DNA of 7,358 bases from Chloroflexota bacterium. Lineage in GTDB: Bacteria; Chloroflexota; Dehalococcoidia; GIF9; UBA5629. Each line of letters begins with the position of its first letter. The first letter of the stretch is position 1. The notes beneath the pieces are model-generated. The model was not told the origin of the DNA and ran no database searches. It saw only the letters and a program-made list of their open reading frames with translations. Where the stretch lies: contig JAPLHM010000185.1 of assembly GCA_026389635.1 (NCBI GenBank), positions 1 through 7,358 of the forward strand. Direction: 5' to 3'. Shown one piece after another: positions 1 through 5,479 of the stretch. The translations under genes were made by a program, and so were the position numbers.

Positions 1-618
1 CCTCTTTCGCTCGACATTGACCGGGTGATTGGCCAGCACAATCTCAGACTTCTTCATTAGGTCGCATAAAAGTACACTGCCCTCGCCGTGTGGCAGGTGC
101 TCTGCCACCGGGCGATCGGTTATGTCATGGGGCGGGGTACAGATTGCCTTCAGGGTATCCTCGTGTCCGCTTACCTTGCAAATGTGCCGGTAGCTGATAC
201 CCGTAAAAAAGCTAACCTCATTTGAGCCCATTTTCTCATTGAGGGTATCGATGATGGCAGCAGCCTCTCCGGTAGTGATGTGCCCGGCGCTATGGCTGAC
301 CATCCTGCCTTCTATTATCGTCACCAGGTTGCAACGGAACGTGACCTGCCCCGGCCCTATGGGGACACCTACGCTTCGGGCCTCGATGGCGCTCCTGCCC
401 CTGTAGTAGACCGTGGGATCGTAACCCAGCACCGACATGCACGCCGGTGCGCTGCCCGGCTCCATACCCGGCGGAATGGTCAAAGCCATACCGGCATATC
501 CCTGCCTGGCCATCCGGTCGAGATTAGGGGTTAAGGCTAACTCAAGGCATGTCCTATTACCCCTCCCGGCAAGCGGCCAGCCGGATGCACCGTCTGCTAT
601 TACAACGCAAAATTTCAT
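1..618 (-). CDS. apgM: Cofactor-independent phosphoglycerate mutase, archaeal type, N-terminal half (partial at window edge)
   Basis: This is an open frame of 206 codons from an ATG at 618 to the left edge with no stop. It was found by translating the minus strand. The product belongs to the aPGAM branch of the alkaline-phosphatase superfamily, which interconverts 3- and 2-phosphoglycerate in the cytoplasm without 2,3-bisphosphoglycerate and uses bound divalent metals. Family features visible are the N-terminal beta strand ending in the metal-ligand pair D9-G10, TPNLDRMA (30-37), the block PGSAPACMSVLGYDP (54-68), YYRGRSAIEA (71-80), RCNLVT and SAGHIT. Family members are about 400 residues, so roughly half is present. 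S56 sits where the phosphorylated serine is expected, but the usual following Asp is Ala57. No Shine-Dalgarno precedes the ATG. A weak -10 lies 8 nt upstream, so the mRNA may be leaderless. It diverges from the tRNA gene. The family call is firm; the symbol is by homology. Confidence 0.88.
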   Translation of the reverse strand, partial: MKFCVVIADGASGWPLAGRGNRTCLELALTPNLDRMARQGYAGMALTIPPGMEPGSAPACMSVLGYDPTVYYRGRSAIEARSVGVPIGPGQVTFRCNLVTIIEGRMVSHSAGHITTGEAAAIIDTLNEKMGSNEVSFFTGISYRHICKVSGHEDTLKAICTPPHDITDRPVAEHLPHGEGSVLLCDLMKKSEIVLANHPVNVERKR

Positions 619-626
619 AGCTAATA

Positions 627-655
627 AGTTTACAATTGTTGCCCTAAAAGTTAAA
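627..655 (-). promoter_or_regulatory. Possible apgM promoter, leaderless type
   Basis: Read on the minus strand, TTTAAC (650-655) and TAAACT (627-632) are separated by 17 bp, and the -10 ends 8 nt before the apgM ATG. Transcription would start at or next to the start codon, which would explain the missing Shine-Dalgarno. Both hexamers are weak matches. The element overlaps the tRNA promoter on the other strand, so the two could compete for polymerase. Confidence 0.35.
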
Positions 656-667
656 GCCTACTATAAT
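639..667 (+). promoter_or_regulatory. Promoter of tRNA-Pro
   Basis: A perfect TATAAT at 662-667 is preceded by TTGCCC (639-644) with a 17-bp spacer. The expected start near 674 is only about 6 nt upstream of the first tRNA base (680), the normal arrangement for a stable-RNA gene with a short 5' trailer removed by RNase P. The stretch from -10 to start (TATAATATCTATCCCG) is AT-rich and then GC-rich. Confidence 0.7.
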
Positions 668-679
668 ATCTATCCCGTG

Positions 680-756
680 CGGGGAGTAGCGCAGTTGGTT
701 AGCGCGCAGCGTTCGGGACGCTGAGGCCGGAGGTTCGAGTCCTCTCTCCCCGACCA
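680..756 (+). tRNA. tRNA-Pro, anticodon CGG
   Basis: A complete cloverleaf can be drawn by hand. The acceptor arm CGGGGAG (680-686) pairs fully with CTCCCCG (746-752). The D-stem is GCGC/GCGC (689-692 with 702-705). The anticodon stem CAGCG/CGCTG (707-711 with 719-723) carries the loop TTCGGGA, giving anticodon CGG at 714-716 and G at position 37. The variable loop is AGGCC. The T-arm is GGAGG/CCTCT (one G-U pair) with loop TTCGAGT. The discriminator is A753 and the CCA end is encoded (754-756). C1-G72 together with G37 is typical of bacterial tRNA-Pro, which supports the identity. It decodes CCG. The mazG stop codon lies only 10 bp downstream on the opposite strand. Confidence 0.97.
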
Positions 757-766
757 ACACTGCTCT

Positions 767-1564
767 CTACCCCACTTCCCTCTTTGCCTCATCCCAGATA
801 GCATCCATCTCGGCCAGCTTCATGCCTCTCAAGTCCAAACCCCTCTCCCTGCAAAACCCTTCGATATATTGAAAACGCCGAGTGAAACGGGCGTTGGCCT
901 GGCGCAGGGCCGACTCGAGATCAACATCCATTCGGCGGGCCACACTGGCCAGCACCAGCAGTACATCCCCGAATTCATGGCTCCTCTCCTCCGGCGTTGC
1001 GGCATTCTTAAGTTCCTCTATCTCCTCAACCAGCTTGTCCATGACGTCCTCGGCATTCTCCCAGTCAAAGCCAATGGCTGCTACCCTGCTCCCCACCGTC
1101 TGGCTGTAAGCCAGCGCCGGCAGGCTCCCAGGTATGCCGGCCAGGAGCGACCGGTTGCCGTCCTTCTCCCGCTCTTTAATCTCCTGCCAGCCGAGAGACG
1201 CTTCTTCTGCGTCAGCGATCTCCTTGTCACCGAATACATGCGGGTGTCTGTTGATCATCTTGATATTGATAGTACGCAAGACGTCCTCAAGAGAGAACTC
1301 ACCCGATTCCCGGGCGATCTGGGAGTGCAGCATGATCTGCAACCAGAGATCGCCCAGTTCCTCGCCAAGGGCCGGCATGTCGTTACTATCGATCGCCTCC
1401 AGCGCCTCGTAACTTTCTTCAATCAGGTATCTCTTGAGTGATTCATGCGTCTGACTTCGGTCCCAGGGACAGCCCTCCTCTCCCCGTAGACGCTCCACTA
1501 TTGTCCTGAAGGTCTCGAATTTGTCGATCTCTTCTTCGCTGAACCCGTATATTTCGTTGGCCAT
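767..1564 (-). CDS. mazG: Nucleoside triphosphate pyrophosphohydrolase MazG, two-domain form
   Basis: The 265-residue product matches the usual length of full two-domain MazG (about 260). The family hydrolyses NTPs and dNTPs to the monophosphate plus pyrophosphate and cleans non-canonical nucleotides from the cytoplasmic pool. The N-terminal domain has the signature GCPWDRSQTHESL (31-43), then the Mg-binding helices with E49, E50, E53, E69 and D72. RHPHVFGD (106-113) follows. The C-terminal domain repeats the acidic pattern (E180, E181, E184, E197, D200), and in characterised homologues this copy is the catalytic one. Both motif sets are intact. The ATG at 1564 starts just before the conserved region and fits the family. 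An AGGA lies only 1 nt before it, too close for a good Shine-Dalgarno. fmt lies 122 bp upstream on the same strand, so the two may be co-transcribed, but the gap leaves room for a separate promoter that I could not identify. Confidence 0.95.
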   Translation of the reverse strand: MANEIYGFSEEEIDKFETFRTIVERLRGEEGCPWDRSQTHESLKRYLIEESYEALEAIDSNDMPALGEELGDLWLQIMLHSQIARESGEFSLEDVLRTINIKMINRHPHVFGDKEIADAEEASLGWQEIKEREKDGNRSLLAGIPGSLPALAYSQTVGSRVAAIGFDWENAEDVMDKLVEEIEELKNAATPEERSHEFGDVLLVLASVARRMDVDLESALRQANARFTRRFQYIEGFCRERGLDLRGMKLAEMDAIWDEAKREVG

Positions 1565-1686
1565 ATCCTGGCTTAATTCCGCCTACCGCCGAATACCAAT
1601 AAGACAAAAGGGTAAAGCAACATCTCTGCTAATTCTCCATTGCCTTCATTTACGCTTTATAAGTTTATTTCGCGTGCGCTGTTAAG

Positions 1687-2622
1687 TCAAAGCACGCTGC
1701 CCATAAAATTTCGATGCCCCGCAATGAAATCTCCAGCTGTCATCTCGCGCTTGCCCTCGGGTTGAACCGTGACCAGGCCGAGCAGGCCTTCCCCGGTCCT
1801 GATGGCCACTCGAGTTACCTCTCCCCCGGGCAACGCAATAACCTGACCCACACTGCCCTTCTCCATGTCCACCAGCGGGACCGCCGTCACAATCTTGATC
1901 CTTAAGCCCATCCATTTAACATAACATCCCGGCCAGGGGTTAAAGGCCCTCACCCTGCGCCACAGTTGTACCGCCGGCCGTCTCCAGTCCAGTTCGCCAT
2001 CCTCTTTTTTTTCCATGCGGGTATAGCTTGCCTGGTTTTCATCCTGTATCAGCTGCTGTATCGTCAGGGAAACCCAGGCCGGCAGGGTGTCCAACAGCAA
2101 TTCGGCGCCTGTTTGTGCCAACCGGCAGGTTAGTGACCCCGTGGTATCGTCATCCCGTATCGCCACCGGCGCCTGTGCAATTATGGGCCCGCTATCTATC
2201 TTCTTCTCGATTAACATAATGGTAACCCCGGTTTGCGCATCGCCGTTGATGATGGCCGCCGCCACAGGTGACGGCCCCCTGTACCTGGGCAGCAGTGACG
2301 GATGGATATTAATACACTTGTATCGCGGTATTTGCAGCACTGCTTCCGGCAGGATTTGGCCATAGGCCGCTACAATGATTATGTCAGGTTTTAATTCCGC
2401 AAGCAGCTCTACCTCCCGGATATCACTGAAAGACTCGGGCTGAATTACGCGCATCCCGGCGCCCGCGGCAAACTGCTTGACAGGGCAGGCTGTTACCTGC
2501 TGCCCACGCCCGGTCTTCTTGTCCGGCCGGGTATATACTGCGCCTATTTCATATTTGTTTAACATAAGCGCCTGCAACGCCGGCACTGCAAAAGCCGGTG
2601 ATCCCATAAATACAACTTTCAT
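1687..2622 (-). CDS. fmt: Methionyl-tRNA formyltransferase
   Basis: The 311-residue product is full length for Fmt, which transfers a formyl group from 10-formyltetrahydrofolate to Met-tRNAfMet before translation initiation. The N-terminal Rossmann-like formyltransferase domain begins MKVVFMGSPAFAVPAL. The catalytic triad residues are N105, H107 (in INIHPSLLPRYRG, 104-116) and D143 (in the TGVTIML...DSGPI segment, 131-147), all present. A C-terminal OB-fold tRNA-binding domain starts near GELDW (209-213) and contains RAFNPWPG (225-232), a hallmark of the family. No def (peptide deformylase), the usual neighbour, is in the window. The ATG at 2622 begins the conserved first strand. It has no Shine-Dalgarno, and a promoter -10 ends only 11 nt upstream, so the leader would be about 4-5 nt. 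It diverges from dnaA across 240 bp. Confidence 0.96.
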   Translation of the reverse strand: MKVVFMGSPAFAVPALQALMLNKYEIGAVYTRPDKKTGRGQQVTACPVKQFAAGAGMRVIQPESFSDIREVELLAELKPDIIIVAAYGQILPEAVLQIPRYKCINIHPSLLPRYRGPSPVAAAIINGDAQTGVTIMLIEKKIDSGPIIAQAPVAIRDDDTTGSLTCRLAQTGAELLLDTLPAWVSLTIQQLIQDENQASYTRMEKKEDGELDWRRPAVQLWRRVRAFNPWPGCYVKWMGLRIKIVTAVPLVDMEKGSVGQVIALPGGEVTRVAIRTGEGLLGLVTVQPEGKREMTAGDFIAGHRNFMGSVL

Positions 2623-2633
2623 AGCTCAATTAA

Positions 2634-2662
2634 AATCTAAAGTTTTTTCCCCGTTATGTCAA
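2634..2662 (-). promoter_or_regulatory. fmt promoter
   Basis: On the minus strand a perfect TTGACA (2657-2662) and TAGATT (2634-2639, four of six to consensus) are separated by exactly 17 bp. The -10 ends 11 nt before the fmt ATG, so the 5' leader should be only a few nucleotides long. The -35 lies back to back with a plus-strand TTGACA at 2671-2676, with 8 bp between them. Confidence 0.6.
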
Positions 2663-2670
2663 AATAACCA

Positions 2671-2699
2671 TTGACAGTGCTGAAGACGCCTGTGGTAAT
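2671..2699 (+). promoter_or_regulatory. Candidate distal dnaA promoter
   Basis: A perfect TTGACA (2671-2676), a 17-bp spacer and GGTAAT (2694-2699, four of six to TATAAT) form a plausible sigma-70 promoter pointing at dnaA. The start would be near 2706, giving a leader of about 157 nt that contains the inverted repeats at 2737-2786 and 2821-2835. It mirrors the fmt promoter. The -10 is weak in its first two positions. Confidence 0.45.
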
Positions 2700-2736
2700 C
2701 TATCTACGGTTCGGGAAGGGCACCGCGGAATAACCA

Positions 2737-2786
2737 GCAGACAGACCAATCAAGCGGTTGTTACACCAACTAAGCAACCAGTCTGC
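2737..2786 (+). repeat. Nested inverted repeats in the dnaA leader
   Basis: GCAGAC (2737-2742) is complementary to GTCTGC (2781-2786). Inside it GGTTG (2756-2760) can pair with CAACC (2775-2779) or, using a hexaloop, GTTG (2757-2760) with CAAC (2767-2770). These inner pairings exclude each other. Five T residues follow shortly after (2788-2792). If transcription starts at the distal promoter, this would be a folded leader RNA. The outer stem is interrupted by a 13-nt unpaired stretch on the 5' side, so stability is uncertain and no known riboswitch class fits. Confidence 0.35.
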
Positions 2787-2819
2787 ATTTTTCGTTCCAG
2801 AGGGGAGTTTTTTTCCTTT

Positions 2820-2847
2820 TTGCGGTGTGCCCGCATAAAAATATAGT
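2820..2847 (+). promoter_or_regulatory. Candidate proximal dnaA promoter with palindrome
   Basis: TATAGT (2842-2847, five of six to consensus) is preceded at 16 bp by a poor -35, TTGCGG (2820-2825). The start would fall near 2854, leaving about 9 nt before the dnaA ATG. The -35 half overlaps an inverted repeat, TGCGG-TGTGC-CCGCA (2821-2835), which could be an operator. AGAGG (2855-2859), 3 nt before the ATG, is the only Shine-Dalgarno-like element for dnaA. Confidence 0.4.
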
Positions 2848-2862
2848 ACGGTTAAGAGGCAG

Positions 2863-4224
2863 ATGCAAGCTGATAAGATATGGCAGGCAGCTCTGGGCGA
2901 GTTGCAGATCCAGGTGAACAAGGCGAATTACAATACGTGGCTTAAGGATTCAAGGGGAATAAACTACGCCAACGGTGTTTTCACAGTGGCTGTCCCCACT
3001 GCCTTTATCGCCGAGTGGCTCAAAGGACGGTTGCATTCCGTGGTCTGCAGGATACTCTCAACCATCACGGGCAGTACCACCGAGGTGGTTTTCCAGGTGC
3101 AGGCGGTCATCCGTGATTCCGCTCCCGGCAGGACCAGGCTGATGCCGGATGGAGGGGTCAGCATTAAGGAGCGCCCCACCACCGCAAGGGGCACCGGCTT
3201 TAATACAAAGTACACGTTTAATACATTCATTGCCGGCGACTGTAACCGGTTACCATATACTGCCTCGTTAGAAATATCAGAGAACCCCGGCGAAGTATTC
3301 AATCCTCTTTTTATTTACGGCAGTACCGGCACAGGCAAAACTCATCTTCTACACGCGATCGGGCAGTCGGTCAGGCATGGAGAGGTCAATGCCCTTTACA
3401 TGAGTGCCGAACAATTCACCAACGAGTTCATCACAGCCATACGCAACAGGAAGGCCGAGGAGTTCCGCGCTAAGTTCAGCAGGGTAGATATGCTGCTGCT
3501 GGACGATATACAGTTCCTCAGCGGAAAAAATCAAACGCAAGAATGCATTTTTCATATTATTAACGACTTTTTAGCCGACAACCGGCAGGTTGTTATATCA
3601 TGCGACCGGCCTCCTAAAGAGATCGCGTCACTTAACGCGCGCCTGCGCTCCCGCCTGGAAGGGGGACTGGTGGCGGATATCTACACTCCCGACCATAAAA
3701 CACGGCTGGCTATCCTTGATCTTAAATCCTCACTTATGCAAGCCAGCTTCGACACTACCATTCTCAATTTCCTGGCCACCAATTTTCACGGCAGTGTAAG
3801 AACCCTGGAAGGCGCGCTAATCCGTCTTTCATCATATTCCCGCATGAGCAACACAACCCTGGACGTAGATGCCGTCAAACAGCTTCTCAATGACATGATT
3901 GCAGCATCAAGGCAGAGCGGCGGTCATCACACCGCCGCTGCCGTCATTAACGCAGTAGCTGATTATTTTGCCATTCCACCAGACGACATAACTGGCAAGA
4001 AAAGGGACCTCAAGACTTCCCGGGCCCGCCATATTGTAATGTATCTTTTACGCCAGCAGAACAATACCAATCTGGCTGAGATCGGCAGGGTCCTGGGTAA
4101 CCGTGATCACTCAACAGTTATCCACGGCTACAACAGGATTGCCATGGATATAGGTTCTGATTCGCAACTCAGCAAATCGATTGAAGATATACGCCTCATG
4201 TTAAAATCTCGCGGGTCCGCTTAG
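2863..4224 (+). CDS. dnaA: Chromosomal replication initiator protein DnaA
   Basis: The 453-residue product has the four-domain DnaA plan. Domain I (about 1-80) includes NYNTWLKDSRG and FIAEWL. A short linker (about 81-115) is domain II. The AAA+ domain III has Walker A GSTGTGKT (153-160), Walker B LLLDD (211-215), sensor I around VVISCDRPP (243-251), the arginine-finger box with R262 and R264 (ARLRSRLEGG), and sensor II GSVRTLEGAL (310-319). Domain IV (about 350-453) ends in the DNA-binding signature GNRDHSTVIHGYNRI (412-426), which reads DnaA boxes. The protein binds ATP and opens oriC. Length and all key residues look normal. The P-loop STGTGKT in place of the more familiar GVGLGKT is an acceptable variant. 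The plus strand within this gene is C-rich (my count for 2881-4200 is about 317 G to 359 C), unlike the next plus-strand gene, which places it on the far side of a strand-asymmetry switch. Confidence 0.97.
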   Translation: MQADKIWQAALGELQIQVNKANYNTWLKDSRGINYANGVFTVAVPTAFIAEWLKGRLHSVVCRILSTITGSTTEVVFQVQAVIRDSAPGRTRLMPDGGVSIKERPTTARGTGFNTKYTFNTFIAGDCNRLPYTASLEISENPGEVFNPLFIYGSTGTGKTHLLHAIGQSVRHGEVNALYMSAEQFTNEFITAIRNRKAEEFRAKFSRVDMLLLDDIQFLSGKNQTQECIFHIINDFLADNRQVVISCDRPPKEIASLNARLRSRLEGGLVADIYTPDHKTRLAILDLKSSLMQASFDTTILNFLATNFHGSVRTLEGALIRLSSYSRMSNTTLDVDAVKQLLNDMIAASRQSGGHHTAAAVINAVADYFAIPPDDITGKKRDLKTSRARHIVMYLLRQQNNTNLAEIGRVLGNRDHSTVIHGYNRIAMDIGSDSQLSKSIEDIRLMLKSRGSA

Positions 4225-4414
4225 CCCCGCTCCCTGGTTGTGGAAAAAGAACCCCTCTTTGTTGATAACCGCCAGGTTTTTTTAACCCTGCGCTATTTGC
4301 ATCTGTTTACTCTTGTTCTTAGCTGATACTATCCTCCACATAATTAATCGTCTTATAATGAGTATGATGAAACTGACATATTACCTTCAGATAAATTAGA
4401 ATACAATATAAGAT
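4225..4414. other. Candidate replication origin (oriC) between dnaA and obgE
   Basis: This 190-bp gap has no gene. It starts with two DnaA-box-like 9-mers in the same orientation, TGTGGAAAA (4239-4247) and TGTTGATAA (4260-4268). Each is one mismatch from the reference TGTGGATAA, and their starts are 21 bp apart, two helical turns. A weaker reverse match, TCCTCCACA (4332-4340), differs at two positions. The second half is AT-rich: 4321-4414 is about 72% AT and 4351-4414 about 77% AT, as expected for an unwinding element. TGTTGATAA recurs at 4420-4428 inside the obgE start, and TTATCCACG (one mismatch) lies at 4118-4126 inside dnaA. A nearly symmetric CAGGTT-T5-AACCCTG (4274-4291) is also present. 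The GC-skew switch described in the findings falls here. I saw no convincing dnaA terminator. Confidence 0.55.
4373..4402 (+). promoter_or_regulatory. Candidate obgE promoter, near-leaderless
   Basis: CTGACA (4373-4378) and TAGAAT (4397-4402, five of six to consensus) are separated by 18 bp. The -10 ends 12 nt before the obgE ATG, giving a leader of about 6 nt. An alternative -10, TACAAT (4402-4407), would put the start at the ATG itself but has no good -35. No Shine-Dalgarno is present, so near-leaderless initiation is likely either way. Confidence 0.45.
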
Positions 4415-5479
4415 ATGTTTGTTGATAATGTAGAAATTCAGGTGAGGGCTGGCCACGGCGGAAGCGGACTGGCCAGTTTCAGGCGGGAGAAGTTCCTTCC
4501 ATTTGGAGGTCCTGATGGGGGCGATGGGGGCAGGGGCGGAGACATTTACCTGGCAGTTGACAGCGGCTTAAATAGTCTGGCATCGTTCAAGCATAAGAGC
4601 CTTTTCAAGGCAGGGAATGGTGGAGCGGGTGGAAAGAACAGGATGCACGGCACAAATGCGGCCGACCTCGTAATCAAGGCGCCGGTGGGGACCGCTGCTT
4701 ATGTGAAGGAGAAGGGATGCGAGTTGATTGTAGCTGATCTGCAGAAAGATGGGCAGAAGGTGCTCTTAGCCAGGGGTGGAAGGGGTGGAAAAGGAAATGT
4801 TCACTACGCAACTGCTACCAGGAAGGCGCCAACTATTTTCCAACCCGGTGAGGAGGGCCAACAATGTGACATAATCTTAAAGATGCAACTGGTTATCGAC
4901 GTGTGCATAATCGGTTTTACCAACAGCGGGAAATCAGCTCTGTTGTCTGAACTGTCCTCGGCAAGGCCGGAGGTCGCAGATTATCAGTTTACGACTAAAG
5001 TGCCTGTGCTGGGCGTGGTTGATGATGGCGGGAACAAGATGACCTGGGCCGAGTTGCCCGCCCTCGTCAAAGGTTCCGGCCGTGGGAAGGGGTTAGGCAA
5101 CAGGTTTCTGCATCATGCGGGCCGGGCGCTTGTAATCGTTTACCTGCTGGACGCAGGTTCGGCTGACCTTAAAGCTGATTTTGAGGAACTGAGGAACGAG
5201 ATCAAGGGCTTTGATGCCGTCCTGGCACAGAAGGCCGCAATAATCGCGGTAAATAAGTCGGATGTCGTGGATGATGCCGGAGGATGTGATTATATCAAGG
5301 AAAGACTATTAGATACAGGCTTGCCAAGGGTCATGGTATCGGCCCTTGAGAGGCAGGGTCTGGATGAATTGATCTTGGAGGTGCACGGGCTGGCCGTAGA
5401 GGCGAGGAACATGGCGTCCAGCTATACGAAACCGGAAGTCGTCTTCAGGCCAAAACCTGTAGACAGGCGGGATGCATAA
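4415..5479 (+). CDS. obgE: Obg-family GTPase with an altered switch II and no C-terminal OCT domain
   Basis: The 354-residue product belongs to the Obg family, GTPases that bind the large ribosomal subunit and link ribosome maturation to stress signalling. The glycine-rich Obg fold (1-158) is typical: FRREKFLPFGGPDGGDGG (22-39), ADLVIKAPVGT (83-93) and LARGGRGGKGN (118-128). In the G domain G1 is GFTNSGKS (167-174), G2 is DYQFTT (189-194), G4 is NKSD (280-283) and G5 is SA (309-310). G3 reads ELPA (213-216) where Obg normally has D-x-P-G. G1 normally reads GFPNVGKS or GFPNAGKS, and G2 DYPFTT. The family's Obg-specific stretch after G3 persists as KGLGNRFLHH (225-234). The protein stops after VVFRPKPVDRRDA, where an OCT domain would begin in many Gram-positive-type Obg proteins. 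No Shine-Dalgarno precedes the start. It overlaps nadD by one base. GTP binding is likely; normal hydrolysis or switching is doubtful. Confidence 0.9.
   Translation: MFVDNVEIQVRAGHGGSGLASFRREKFLPFGGPDGGDGGRGGDIYLAVDSGLNSLASFKHKSLFKAGNGGAGGKNRMHGTNAADLVIKAPVGTAAYVKEKGCELIVADLQKDGQKVLLARGGRGGKGNVHYATATRKAPTIFQPGEEGQQCDIILKMQLVIDVCIIGFTNSGKSALLSELSSARPEVADYQFTTKVPVLGVVDDGGNKMTWAELPALVKGSGRGKGLGNRFLHHAGRALVIVYLLDAGSADLKADFEELRNEIKGFDAVLAQKAAIIAVNKSDVVDDAGGCDYIKERLLDTGLPRVMVSALERQGLDELILEVHGLAVEARNMASSYTKPEVVFRPKPVDRRDA

Noticed and set aside
280..724. Two plus-strand open frames of 84 and 95 codons
   Set aside because: They lie antisense to the well-conserved apgM frame, and the second runs into the tRNA gene. 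Their translations show no recognisable family.
869..1441. Plus-strand open frame of 190 codons
   Set aside because: It is a shadow of mazG, whose minus-strand translation carries all family motifs.
1565..1686. Promoter or small gene in the fmt-mazG gap
   Set aside because: I could not find a -35/-10 pair with acceptable spacing ahead of mazG, a convincing hairpin, or a coding frame. The TATAAA-like string there has no partner at the right distance.
2714..2733. T-box-like string AAGGGCACCGCGG in the fmt-dnaA gap
   Set aside because: It resembles the T-box core AGGGTGGTACCGCGG but lacks the UGGN bulge that pairs with the tRNA end. The predicted transcript start is only about 10 nt upstream, leaving no room for a specifier stem, and dnaA is not a T-box-type target.
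2700..2921. Minus-strand open frame of 73 codons covering the dnaA upstream region
   Set aside because: It overlaps the dnaA start and the promoter elements, has no plausible ribosome-binding site, and its product resembles nothing I know.
4244..4260. AAAGA-ACCCC-TCTTT hairpin as a dnaA terminator
   Set aside because: The 5-bp stem is AT-rich and the T run is short and part of the stem, so it is too weak to call. It also lies between the two DnaA-box-like 9-mers.
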